The notes below the pieces were generated by a model. The model was not told where the DNA came from, did not search any database, and saw only the letters and a list, made by a program, of their open reading frames with translations. Below are positions 34,681-43,052 of a stretch of 64,000 nt of DNA, piece by piece. The first letter of the stretch is position 1; each line of letters starts with the position of its first letter. A program made the position numbers and the translations under genes. The DNA comes from DAOMNO01 sp035443885 (GTDB lineage: Bacteria > Planctomycetota > Phycisphaerae > Phycisphaerales > SM1A02): NCBI GenBank assembly GCA_035443885.1, contig DAOMNO010000004.1:124001-188000 (forward strand), in the 5' to 3' direction.

Positions 34681-36102
34681 ATGAGCGACCGTGATGAGAA
34701 ATTAACCCTGCATGCGCAGGTTCTGGTTGTGGATGACGAGCCAGATCACGCTGAGGTCATGGCAGAGGCTCTGCGACGGCCCGGCCATGTCTGTACCATC
34801 GTCCACAGTCTGGCCGAGGCGCGCGAAGAACTCATTCACGGCAACTTTGATGTCATCGTAACCGACCTCGTGATGGAAAACGAGACCGCGGGACTTGATG
34901 TACTGCGGCTCGCCAAGGAGCATCAGATCGATGCGGAAACGATCATGGTGACCGCGCACGGCGACGTGCCGACGGCCAAGGCTGCATTACAGGGTGGAGC
35001 TTACGACTTCATCGAGAAACCGCTGGACCTTGATGTCTTCCGCAATCTGGTGAATCGCGCGGCGGAGACGGTGCGCTTGCGGCATCAGAACTCCAGTTTG
35101 CGCGGGCAAGTTGAAGCCGCTTACGGCTTTGAGGGCATCATCGGCGACTCACCCGCCATTCGGCAGGTCATCGCGATGATCAGACAGGTTGCGCCAAGCA
35201 ATATTTCTGTGCTGATAACGGGTGAATCCGGCACCGGCAAAGAACTGATCGCCGCGGCGATCCATAAACATTCCCGCCGCGCTGGTAAGCGATACGTTAC
35301 GTTCAACGCAGCGGGTCAAAGCGAGACCTTGCTTGAGGATCAGCTCTTCGGCCATGTTCGCGGGGCGTTCACGGGCGCAGAGCGAGACCGCGAAGGCGTA
35401 TTCGAGTATGCCGACGGCGGCACACTGTTTCTTGACGAGATCGGCGACATGCCGATCGCCATGCAGTCCAAGCTTTTGCGTGTGCTCGAAACAGGCGAAG
35501 TCGTTCGTCTGGGGGCCAATGATCCTCGCAAGACGGATGTTCGCTTCGTCAGTGCGACGAATCGAGACATGAGGCGGTCGATCAGCGAAGGGCAGTTCCG
35601 CGAAGATTTGTACTTCCGCATTCGCGGCGCGGAGATTCATGTTCCGCCGCTGCGCGAACGACGCGAGGACATTCCGAAGCTCGTCAATCATGCGCTCGGC
35701 CGTTTCGCCAAGGAGATGCAGAAGCCGATTCCGACGATAACCGAACCCGCCATGATGCGGTTGATCGCTTATCACTGGCCTGGCAACGTGCGTGAGCTGC
35801 TGAATGTCGTGCAGAAGATGGTGGTGATGAAGACGCCGACAGTCAGCGATCCGATATCGGCATCAAGTGTCCTTATTGACGTTCGCGATGTGCCTGAAGA
35901 GGTGCGAGAAAGCGGCAATGATGGGCTTGGCGGTTCAGGCGGCAGCGGATCCCTTGCAGGGATCGGACTTGATCGGTTGGAGAAGGAAGCGATCCGTCAG
36001 ACATTGGCAATGACGGCAGGCAACCGTGAGCAGGCGGCGCAACTGCTTGGCATTGGCGAACGCACACTGTATCGCAAGCTCAAGGAATACGGTCTGAAAT
36101 GA
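34681..36102 (+). CDS. Sigma-54-dependent response regulator, NtrC family
   Basis: 473 residues: receiver domain (VVDDEPDHAE; phospho-Asp in VIVTDLVMENE; EKPLDLD lysine), central AAA+ domain with Walker A GESGTGKE, the sigma-54 contact loop GAFTGA, and Walker B TLFLDEIGD, then a Gly/Ser linker and a Fis-type helix-turn-helix (NREQAAQLLGIGERTLYRKLKEYGL). It activates sigma-54 promoters on phosphorylation. No partner kinase lies nearby. The convergent prepilin operon ends 8 bp away, but a regulatory link to it is only conjecture: I could not find a -24/-12 promoter upstream of that operon. Confidence 0.94.
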   Translation: MSDRDEKLTLHAQVLVVDDEPDHAEVMAEALRRPGHVCTIVHSLAEAREELIHGNFDVIVTDLVMENETAGLDVLRLAKEHQIDAETIMVTAHGDVPTAKAALQGGAYDFIEKPLDLDVFRNLVNRAAETVRLRHQNSSLRGQVEAAYGFEGIIGDSPAIRQVIAMIRQVAPSNISVLITGESGTGKELIAAAIHKHSRRAGKRYVTFNAAGQSETLLEDQLFGHVRGAFTGAERDREGVFEYADGGTLFLDEIGDMPIAMQSKLLRVLETGEVVRLGANDPRKTDVRFVSATNRDMRRSISEGQFREDLYFRIRGAEIHVPPLRERREDIPKLVNHALGRFAKEMQKPIPTITEPAMMRLIAYHWPGNVRELLNVVQKMVVMKTPTVSDPISASSVLIDVRDVPEEVRESGNDGLGGSGGSGSLAGIGLDRLEKEAIRQTLAMTAGNREQAAQLLGIGERTLYRKLKEYGLK

Positions 36103-36110
36103 AGCGGTGC

Positions 36111-36683
36111 CTATCGTCCCTTCGGGGCTTCGCTGAGAACGATCTGAGTCTCAACGACTTGTGATTCGGACAATCGGCCTGTCGTGGGAGCGACGACAAT
36201 TTTGACGCGGTTCTCTTGCTTGCCACCGGATGGCGCCAGGATGATCTCTGGTGACGCATTGAAGTCGACAAGACCACCGTGCGAGTTAAAGGCAAGGGTG
36301 TTTTGCAACATGCCATCAAGTGTGAAGGTGATGCCCTGCGCACCAATCGCACGGCCAGCACCCAACGTAACGATATACGGATCATTTGTTCCGGCGCGGG
36401 TGATCGGTGTCAGTGGGTCGGCAGCATAGGCAAGCCAGTAGCGGCTATTGGCGGCATCAAAGCGAACAATCACCGGCTCCTTGGGCGAAGCGATTGTCAT
36501 GGCTTGCGCAAGTTCGATATCAGCCATGATGACATTTGAAGCGGCCCGGATACGCAGTCGATCGTCGTCCGTGGTCTTCGGCAAAACAACGGCAACGAGA
36601 ATGGCCAGTATGGAAACCGCGACCAGCAACTCAAAGAGCGTGAAGCCGTAACGGAGATCAAGATGTTTGCATGCGCGAATCAT
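36111..36683 (-). CDS. Prepilin-like protein (GspH/FimT-like), second operon
   Basis: 190 residues from ATG 36683. Prepilin site YG^FTLFELLVAV, with Phe in the fourth position of the usual FTLIE but Glu at +5 kept, then the hydrophobic helix and a basic RLRIRAASNVIMADIELAQAM segment like GspH. The beta-rich globular part includes AIGAQGITFTLDGMLQN and FNSHGGLVDF, a FimT/GspH-type pattern. It starts 2 bp after the stop of the PilX-like gene. Confidence 0.8.
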   Translation of the reverse strand: MIRACKHLDLRYGFTLFELLVAVSILAILVAVVLPKTTDDDRLRIRAASNVIMADIELAQAMTIASPKEPVIVRFDAANSRYWLAYAADPLTPITRAGTNDPYIVTLGAGRAIGAQGITFTLDGMLQNTLAFNSHGGLVDFNASPEIILAPSGGKQENRVKIVVAPTTGRLSESQVVETQIVLSEAPKGR

Positions 36684-36685
36684 GA

Positions 36686-38290
36686 TTACTGTTGCGGAGC
36701 GCCGCCTTCGATCGTTGGCATCTCGACACCCCATGCAATGATCTTGTAGTTGACCTTGCGAGGCCGGGGCGTGGGCTGATCGGCGGGCACAGACGTGTCG
36801 GCATCAACGACCGTTCCGATGAGCAAATCGCCCACCTTCACTTCAAGACCCAGACTGTCTGCAAGGTTCGTCACTTCAGCCGTACTCAGTGAACCCAGTG
36901 TACGAATCTCCGTTTTCACATTGCCATCGGCTTCAAACAGCGGGCTTTGCGGATTTGTATAGCCGTTTCGTGTGTCGAGATTTGGATCGTAGTACAGACA
37001 AGCCGTGTTCTCGATCGAGACGGCTCTGAATGCGGCACGACCATAGAGCGCCGAGGAATGCGTCATACGGAACCCGGCATCGGGCGCGTACAGCGAACCC
37101 TTGATGGCCGATCGTTGGTCAAACAGCCAACGGGGGGAATCCGGGTTTGGAATGCCCCACAAGCGGACGCGCGATGTATTCATGTACGTGGCGCGGCCGG
37201 AAACATCGCGAGTGTAGTCAAGATCAGCGCGCTGCTCTCCAATAAAACCATTCGTTACCGTTACGTTGCCTCGTACGTATATCTCCAGAGTCGAGTTTGG
37301 CGTCAACTCGATGAATCCTTCATTGAGCACAAGATTGCCGAAGACGATCAACTTGGCATGGCCGTCAATGATGAGTTTGGACCGACCTGTGATGGTCAAG
37401 TCGCCGCGAATGGTGCGCGTGATATTGCCACGGAGGGTCAGTCGAGACGTGTTCTGCAACGTGCTGCTCGTGATGCGACGATTGGCAATGGTCACCACCT
37501 CGGACGCATTGCTGATCACATATCCTCCTTCAAAAGTTCCGCTGGTATTATCACCAGGCGGGGGAGGCGCGGGCATCGGAATAATGCCGTTCACAGTTCG
37601 CGTGCGCTTCTGTTCTGTTGAGCCGACGAGAGATTCCGACGCATCTGTTGAATGGAAGATTGTGGTATCCACCATTGTTGCGTTATTGAGAACTTCAACG
37701 CTGAGCGCCGCCACAGCCTGACTGCCGACGGCGAGACGATAGCCCAGTTCGGTTGTGGGAGCCTGCGGCCATCGCGTCAAAGTCGAGTTGTTGGCTAAGC
37801 GAATCTGTTGTGCTCCGAAGATGGCGAATTCGGAGAGATCAACCGCGACCTGGCGCTTCTTCGGCGGCATCACTTCTGCCGCAGCAAGAGCGGTCTGCTG
37901 CACGCCGCCGGTGGTGGCTGTTACCTGCACATTGACATAGCGCGTATCAGCAGTGGGTGGCGTACCGGTTTCCACATCGACGACATCGATATCCACAGTG
38001 GCGCCAGCGATAGGGAAGTTGGTCAGCAGACGGCCGTTGGAGTGAAGTGTGCGCCAATCCGCTTCACTTTCCATGATGGCAACCGCAAGATCGACGCCGG
38101 ATGCCGCTGCCCAGCGTGCTGCTGCAGCGCTCGCGACATTGTTGCCGACTGCTGCGGAGTTGTCTCGACTCGACAGATAGGCCATCCCCAGTATGGTCGC
38201 CGTTGCAAGACTGATAAGGACAAGCAGCATGGCAAGGCCTGCTCGGTGTACATGGCGAGAGCCAGAAAATGTGGGTTGAGTCATCAACAT
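36686..38290 (-). CDS. PilX-like protein with beta-helix (DUF7305-like) body, second operon
   Basis: 534 residues from ATG 38290, chosen because GGAAGGGA lies 5-10 nt upstream. A hydrophobic helix after RAG (LAMLLVLISLATATILGMAYL) is followed by AAARWAAASGVDLAVAIMES, a PilX/GspK-like AxxxAAxSG pattern without an FTLxE site. The body carries beta-helix repeats (GNITRTIRGDLTITGRSKLIIDG; FGNLVLNEGFIELTPNSTLEIYVRGNVTVTNG). It has the same architecture as the 4611-5900 protein: both contain an xLxIYxxx strand in the corresponding place. Probably an exported structural component. Confidence 0.75.
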   Translation of the reverse strand: MLMTQPTFSGSRHVHRAGLAMLLVLISLATATILGMAYLSSRDNSAAVGNNVASAAAARWAAASGVDLAVAIMESEADWRTLHSNGRLLTNFPIAGATVDIDVVDVETGTPPTADTRYVNVQVTATTGGVQQTALAAAEVMPPKKRQVAVDLSEFAIFGAQQIRLANNSTLTRWPQAPTTELGYRLAVGSQAVAALSVEVLNNATMVDTTIFHSTDASESLVGSTEQKRTRTVNGIIPMPAPPPPGDNTSGTFEGGYVISNASEVVTIANRRITSSTLQNTSRLTLRGNITRTIRGDLTITGRSKLIIDGHAKLIVFGNLVLNEGFIELTPNSTLEIYVRGNVTVTNGFIGEQRADLDYTRDVSGRATYMNTSRVRLWGIPNPDSPRWLFDQRSAIKGSLYAPDAGFRMTHSSALYGRAAFRAVSIENTACLYYDPNLDTRNGYTNPQSPLFEADGNVKTEIRTLGSLSTAEVTNLADSLGLEVKVGDLLIGTVVDADTSVPADQPTPRPRKVNYKIIAWGVEMPTIEGGAPQQ

Positions 38291-38308
38291 GAGCGTCCCT
38301 TCCACCTT

Positions 38309-38935
38309 TCAGTTCATCGGGCGGTAATGGTCTCGAATAACACCGGTGGCGAGCGTGACCACCTCGCCCGAATCGGAAGCAAAGCCCAGGCGATACGTGG
38401 CCTGACGTGCCTGTTGGGCTTGGGCATGATCCAAACTCAGTGAGACAGATTCGAGGCCATCAACCAGCGTGAAGCCTGCAACCCATCCCTTGGTCATATA
38501 GGTGTCGAGTAACGTCATCCAGTTCGTATTCGATGGATACTCGCCGTCTTCGAGGTCCTTCTCTATTTGCTCCCAGTCCGCGGGGAACGACACGAAGAAG
38601 ACATTGATGACACCCTGATTGCTGTCATAGATGAGCCAACGGACCTCTGTAGCATGCACCGTATCGCTCGCGCGCTGATCGTTGAACCACAGAATGAGAT
38701 TCCCGGCACCCGCCGCAAGGATGCAGCGACTTGGCAGAATGTACGCAGCAAGTCGTGCTTGTGCCGCGCTCGCTTGCACCATCGCAGCACGGCTGTCGCG
38801 ATGTGTGATGACACCCGCGGTTACCGCGCCGAGCATGGCTGCGATGGCTGCGCCAACCATAGCCGTAACGGCGAGCGCAAGAAGCAGCTCAAGGAGCGTC
38901 AGACCTCGAGGAGTTGATGTTGCGAATCGCTTCAT
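38309..38935 (-). CDS. Prepilin-like protein (GspJ/PilW-like), second operon
   Basis: 208 residues from ATG 38935. Processing site RG^LTLLELLLALAV, where Leu replaces the usual Phe at +1; Glu at +5 is intact and the hydrophobic helix continues. The globular region includes EVRWLIYDSNQGVINVFF, which resembles the beta-strand region of PilW/GspJ proteins. The stop of the preceding gene lies 1 bp away, so the two are translated in tandem. Confidence 0.75.
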   Translation of the reverse strand: MKRFATSTPRGLTLLELLLALAVTAMVGAAIAAMLGAVTAGVITHRDSRAAMVQASAAQARLAAYILPSRCILAAGAGNLILWFNDQRASDTVHATEVRWLIYDSNQGVINVFFVSFPADWEQIEKDLEDGEYPSNTNWMTLLDTYMTKGWVAGFTLVDGLESVSLSLDHAQAQQARQATYRLGFASDSGEVVTLATGVIRDHYRPMN

Positions 38936-38936
38936 T

Positions 38937-39503
38937 TCAACGTCCTCCGAGTCCGATTCCGAGAAGACCGTCAAGAGAGTCCACCACGCCGTCAACAAGC
39001 GACTCAATGAGGCCTGGATTGTCATCATCATCGGGCGGCAGTGTCTCCTCAGCAGGTTGCGGCACGAAGGCTCGAATCGTCGTCAATGTCTGATTCTGCA
39101 CGTCAAACGTGCGAACCGCGAGCGTGCGACCGAGAACCTTGACGCCAAGCCCCGGCATGACATGCATCGTGGTTGTTACCGACACTTCACGGCCGATATG
39201 GTTCATATTGGCAGGCATGGGAGCGCCGGACCCGTCCGTCATCTCGCCGACCGGTTCAATCATGCCGTTCCAGTTGGCAAGGTTGGCATACGGCTGTCTG
39301 ATGAGCCTTGACAGGAGTTCTTCAGCAGCCAATGTGCCGCAGATTTTCTGCTGTGCTTGAAATGCATGATGCTGGCCAGCGGTGACTGCGGTCATGATCG
39401 CCATGACCACCGCAAGCAGAATGCCCGCAGCCATGAGCGACTCCAGCAGCGTAAAGCCGCGGCGGAGCATCTGGGTTCGGGTTGTCGCTCGGGGCATCAA
39501 CAC
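38937..39503 (-). CDS. Prepilin-like protein (GspI/PilV-like), first gene of the second operon
   Basis: 188 residues. GTG 39503 has GGAG 8 nt upstream; an ATG at 39497 is the alternative. Site RRG^FTLLESLMAAGILLAVV; after the helix comes CGTLAAEELLSRLIRQPY, the GspI/PilV pattern (AxxAEELL). The acidic tail PPDDDDNPGLIESLVDG is unusual. The order GspI-like, GspJ-like, PilX-like, GspH-like mirrors the first operon in part, but lacks an ATPase and platform, which suggests it uses the first operon's machine. Confidence 0.78.
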   Translation of the reverse strand: MLMPRATTRTQMLRRGFTLLESLMAAGILLAVVMAIMTAVTAGQHHAFQAQQKICGTLAAEELLSRLIRQPYANLANWNGMIEPVGEMTDGSGAPMPANMNHIGREVSVTTTMHVMPGLGVKVLGRTLAVRTFDVQNQTLTTIRAFVPQPAEETLPPDDDDNPGLIESLVDGVVDSLDGLLGIGLGGR

Positions 39504-39700
39504 GTGGGCGTCTCCGGTCCTGTCTGCACGCGAAGCACTATTCGTTGCATCAAATCATCGAATTCATCTGCTGCACGACCAAGCCATCTGCCCAGCTTGG
39601 ACCGCGGTTGCCAAGACTGGCGCAGCGCAGGCGGAACAGTTAGCGCAGTTTCCGGCGGGGGGTCCGATACAACATGGTCGGGCTGGTGCATTGGCCGCAT
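39497..39700 (-). CDS. Possible 67-residue protein upstream of the second prepilin operon
   Basis: Open frame whose stop overlaps the start of the GspI-like gene (TGATG at 39499-39495). The C-terminal half looks protein-like (SKLGRWLGRAADEFDDLMQR), with a basic amphipathic helix and an acidic segment; the N-terminal half is Pro-rich. It starts only 20 bp from the divergent permease gene, leaving almost no room for promoters, and has no clear Shine-Dalgarno. It could be a real coupled small protein, or simply the promoter region of the operon. Confidence 0.35.
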   Translation of the reverse strand: MRPMHQPDHVVSDPPPETALTVPPALRQSWQPRSKLGRWLGRAADEFDDLMQRIVLRVQTGPETPTC

Positions 39701-39720
39701 AGGGGCAATAATGCTCGCAC

Positions 39721-41337
39721 ATGCCGTGGCTGCTTTATCGCTACATCCTGGGTGATCTGCTTCGCGTCTTCGCGCTCACGTCGGCCATTCTGGTCATCGT
39801 GATCGCCTTTGGCGCGACTCTCAAACCGCTGACGAGTGAGGGGGCGATTGGCGCTATGGACGCCATCAAATACATGGCGCTGGCCATTGTCCCCATGCTG
39901 CAGTTTGCGCTGCCCTTTGCTGCGGGTTTCGCATCCACGATGGTGCTGCATCGCATGGCAAACGACAATGAGATTCTTGCTGCTGCGGCCAGTGGCATCA
40001 GCTATCGCAAACTTCTTGCGCCGATTGTCCTTACGGGCGTTGTGCTCACGCTCGTCATGGTCGTGCTGATGAACTGGACCATTCCGCGATTCTGGGGAAT
40101 GATGGAGCGAATCATCGCGGCGGACATCACACGAATATTTGAAAGCTCCATCAACAACGGCTCGGCGTTTCAGGTCGGCAACCTGCAGATTCACGCCGAT
40201 TCCATGCGCGTCGTCGCCAACCCCAGTGATACGCAGGCGGACACGCGATTCATTCTCTTCGGGGTGACGGCGGCTGAACTCGACGACCATGGCCGCGTTG
40301 AAATGGATGTAACGGCTCGTCAGGCCGTGGCGGATATCTACCGCTTTGACGATCAGACCTATGTGAAACTCATTCTGGCCGACGTGGTGGGCTACGACGG
40401 GGGGGCGGGACAACTCGCACGGAGCGAGTTCTTTGAGCCGCCGAATGCGATTCACATTCCCAGCGTGCTTCGCGACGAACTGCGAACAAAATCTCGCGAT
40501 GATCTCCTGAAACTGCGTGAACAGCCAGATGGATATGGCCCGGTGATGGATGGGAAGGCTGCTATCGCGCGTGCGCTCGATCATGAACAGGTGGCGCAGC
40601 GATTGAGCAGCCGCCTTCGCGATCACGGTCAGGTGGAGATCGAGCAGGCCGCGCCCAGCCGAAGACGATACGTCATCAAAGCCGACCGAATGCGCGGGCC
40701 GGAACTGCTGCGCAGCAGCGGGCCGATTGAGGTGCTGCAGTATCACGGCACGATGGCGATGCGGCGCATCGTTGCTGAGCGTGCCTTGCTCACGCGCGCG
40801 TCAGACGCAGCAGACGAACTTCGCTTCACGCTCAACCTTGAACGGTGCGAAGTTACCGATCTGCAACATGATGGCATGGTCAATCGACGCGAGCGGCTTG
40901 TGGACCAGAACCTGCTGATCCCGGGCCTTCAGCTTGTGGACCTCTCCGCCATGACCAGTGCGGAACTCATTGAGCGCGGCCGGCAGGAGCGGGCAGGTTC
41001 CCCTGCGTGGCGTGCGGCGAATCAGCTTGAGGATCGCATTCAGGAACTTATCCAGGAGATTGATGCGAGACTCATGAAGCGACACGCCCAGTCGTTGACG
41101 ACGCTGCTCCTGCTGACGCTCGGCGCTGTCTTCGCGATGTTGATGCGAGGCGGGTTACCTCTGGTTGTGTATGTCTGGGCCTTTGCGCCATCAGTGCTGA
41201 CGCTGATTCTCGCTTCGGGGGGCGACAAGATGATGCGAGACGGCGATATTTACGCCGGGGCTGCGGTGATGTGGTCAGGCAACGCTGCCATGCTGCTGCT
41301 GCTCTTCGTTACGTATGCACGGTTGAGGAGAAACTGA
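39721..41337 (+). CDS. LptF/LptG-family permease with large insert
   Basis: 538 residues, inner membrane, LPS-export permease family (YjgP/YjgQ). N-terminal helices (about 10-35, 60-85, 100-125) include ILAAAASGISYRKLLAPI, the coupling-helix region that contacts LptB, and three C-terminal helices (about 455-535). The periplasmic region between is far longer than in LptF or LptG (about 360 residues), with extra beta and helical stretches from about 140 to 440. AATAAT lies 8 nt before the ATG. The neighbouring gene encodes the second permease; together they would form the LptFG pair, but which is which is not settled. Confidence 0.88.
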   Translation: MPWLLYRYILGDLLRVFALTSAILVIVIAFGATLKPLTSEGAIGAMDAIKYMALAIVPMLQFALPFAAGFASTMVLHRMANDNEILAAAASGISYRKLLAPIVLTGVVLTLVMVVLMNWTIPRFWGMMERIIAADITRIFESSINNGSAFQVGNLQIHADSMRVVANPSDTQADTRFILFGVTAAELDDHGRVEMDVTARQAVADIYRFDDQTYVKLILADVVGYDGGAGQLARSEFFEPPNAIHIPSVLRDELRTKSRDDLLKLREQPDGYGPVMDGKAAIARALDHEQVAQRLSSRLRDHGQVEIEQAAPSRRRYVIKADRMRGPELLRSSGPIEVLQYHGTMAMRRIVAERALLTRASDAADELRFTLNLERCEVTDLQHDGMVNRRERLVDQNLLIPGLQLVDLSAMTSAELIERGRQERAGSPAWRAANQLEDRIQELIQEIDARLMKRHAQSLTTLLLLTLGAVFAMLMRGGLPLVVYVWAFAPSVLTLILASGGDKMMRDGDIYAGAAVMWSGNAAMLLLLFVTYARLRRN

Positions 41338-41338
41338 C

Positions 41339-42457
41339 GTGCTGCTCCTCGACCGATACATCCTCGCGAGGTTCTTCGCCAACTTCGTCATCCTCTTCAT
41401 GCTGCTATTTGTCTTCGCTGCAACAATCGATCTGATTCTCAATCTGGATAACTTCGTTGATGCCGCGCGCGATCGCATCAATGCAGAAGCGGCTCGTTCG
41501 ATGTCACTCACGCTGCTCGCGCTGATCGCGGACTTTGAGCTGCCTCGCATTTTTCAGTTTTATGCCTACTTGCATGGACTTATTGCGGTGGGTGCGATGG
41601 CGTTTACCTTGGCGCAGATGCACCGCCACCGTGAGCTTGTCGCAGTGATGGCGTCGGGCACGAGTCTGTACCGCGTGGCCATGCCGTTCATCTTTGCGGT
41701 TTTCGTGCTCAGCGTGCTTCAGCTTGCGAATCAGGAACTGATGCTGCCGCGCGTGGCTCCGCTGCTGCTGCGAAGTCATGGGCAGATCGGGCAGAACACC
41801 GTCAACGAATTTGAGATTCGGCTGACACCTGACAGTCGCGGCAACATTCTTCAATCGCCTTCCTTCGACCCCGCGCGGTCTCAACTTGATCGGCCAACGT
41901 TTCTTGAGCGAAATGACCGTGGTTTGACAACACGCCGAATCACGGCGGATCGCGCTGTTTGGGACGGCAGCGAAGGCGCGTGGCGGCTTATCAACGGGCA
42001 AGCGATCAGCCTGAGCGACGATCCTGATGACATCATCAATCCGCCGCCTGAGGCGGTGGAACTGTATCGCACGGACCTCAGTCCGCGCGTGCTGACTGTA
42101 CGCAGGCACAATGAATACGCTGCGATGCTCAGCCTTGTGCAGATTGCGGAAATGCTTGACAGCGGCGGTGGATCAGACCAGCGCGGCCTGCTTCGTTATC
42201 GATACTCGCGCTTTGCAACGGTGCTTGTCAATCTGCTGGTATTGGGTTTGACGCTGCCGCTCTTTCTCTTGCGCGAACCTGCGAATCTCATGCGTCAGGC
42301 GCTGATCTGCGCGGGTCTGAGCATTCCGGCGATGCTTGGTGCGGGCATCGGTATGCTTGTGGACTTGCCGGGCATCCCGCCCGCGGCGGGCGTCTTCCTT
42401 CCCGTACTGATCCTGCTCTTTGTGGCAGTCGTGCCATGGTCGTTCTTCAAGACATGA
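41339..42457 (+). CDS. LptF/LptG-family permease
   Basis: 372 residues, the usual length. It begins 1 bp after the previous stop. LLDRYILARFFANFVILFMLLF start, four or five hydrophobic segments in the first 130 residues, LVAVMASGTSLYRVAMPFI coupling helix, a periplasmic beta domain (FEIRLTPDSRGNILQSPSFDP), and C-terminal helices (about 290-372). With its partner and LptB (not in the window) it would lift LPS-like lipid from the inner membrane to the LptA bridge. This supports a diderm envelope with LPS. Confidence 0.9.
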   Translation: MLLLDRYILARFFANFVILFMLLFVFAATIDLILNLDNFVDAARDRINAEAARSMSLTLLALIADFELPRIFQFYAYLHGLIAVGAMAFTLAQMHRHRELVAVMASGTSLYRVAMPFIFAVFVLSVLQLANQELMLPRVAPLLLRSHGQIGQNTVNEFEIRLTPDSRGNILQSPSFDPARSQLDRPTFLERNDRGLTTRRITADRAVWDGSEGAWRLINGQAISLSDDPDDIINPPPEAVELYRTDLSPRVLTVRRHNEYAAMLSLVQIAEMLDSGGGSDQRGLLRYRYSRFATVLVNLLVLGLTLPLFLLREPANLMRQALICAGLSIPAMLGAGIGMLVDLPGIPPAAGVFLPVLILLFVAVVPWSFFKT

Positions 42458-42600
42458 CCGTTATCGGCGTAGGTTCTGCCCGCACATTCCGCGTTACTCG
42501 CGCTGTCTGACCCGCAAATCGTCAAAACCGGCGGCCCTGCCAGCACCGCGAAATCTTAGATGGCATGTTCCCAGTAAGCATTCACACAGGGAGCTACGCC

Positions 42601-42855
42601 ATGAGGAACCAGACCAATTATCAACATGACCGAGCAGGCAGCAGCGACGGCTTCTGGTCGAAGCTGGGGCAGATGCTCGGCCGCTCATCGACCGCAGACG
42701 CGGGCGAGCCGGTGTACGTGAAGGTCTGGGACGCGTACCGCGACACGTATCGGCGAGTGAACCTGCAGGATCGCAGCGATCCGCTGTGGTACGCAGCGAG
42801 TCAGATCGCGAAGATGCAGGATCAGCAAGGCGTCTCGCCTCGCTCAGCGGCATAA
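42601..42855 (+). CDS. Hypothetical small protein, 84 residues
   Basis: ATG 42601 follows GGGAG at a good distance. Hydrophilic and soluble, with Trp/Tyr-rich stretches (SDGFWSKLGQMLGR; VYVKVWDAYRDTYRRVNLQDR; LWYAASQIAKMQDQQG). No known family. The C-terminal end overlaps the convergent small membrane protein gene by 34 bp. Confidence 0.65.
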   Translation: MRNQTNYQHDRAGSSDGFWSKLGQMLGRSSTADAGEPVYVKVWDAYRDTYRRVNLQDRSDPLWYAASQIAKMQDQQGVSPRSAA

Positions 42856-43052
42856 AGCTCGCGTTCACAGCCAGATGACTTCATCAAGCTCAACATGCGC
42901 CATGCGGCTACGACGAATGTCGCTCCACCGATGGCATCGAACATGGTGCTGGTGATTCTGAATCTCCACCATGCAATCATGCCGCCAACGATGGCGCCGA
43001 GCAGCCCCAGAATGAAGTGGGGTCGTATGCCACTGAAAGTATCGCAATACAT
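42822..43052 (-). CDS. Small membrane protein, 76 residues
   Basis: Starts at ATG 43052 sharing bases with the stop of the upstream gene (TGATG), so it is translationally coupled. Two membrane helices (PHFILGLLGAIVGGMIAWW and MFDAIGGATFVVAAWRML). The LGAIVGG and DAIGGA glycine patterns weakly recall GlsB/YeaQ transglycosylase-associated proteins; this is low-confidence. Its 3' end overlaps the opposite-strand 84-residue gene by 34 bp. Confidence 0.55.
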   Translation of the reverse strand: MYCDTFSGIRPHFILGLLGAIVGGMIAWWRFRITSTMFDAIGGATFVVAAWRMLSLMKSSGCERELYAAERGETPC

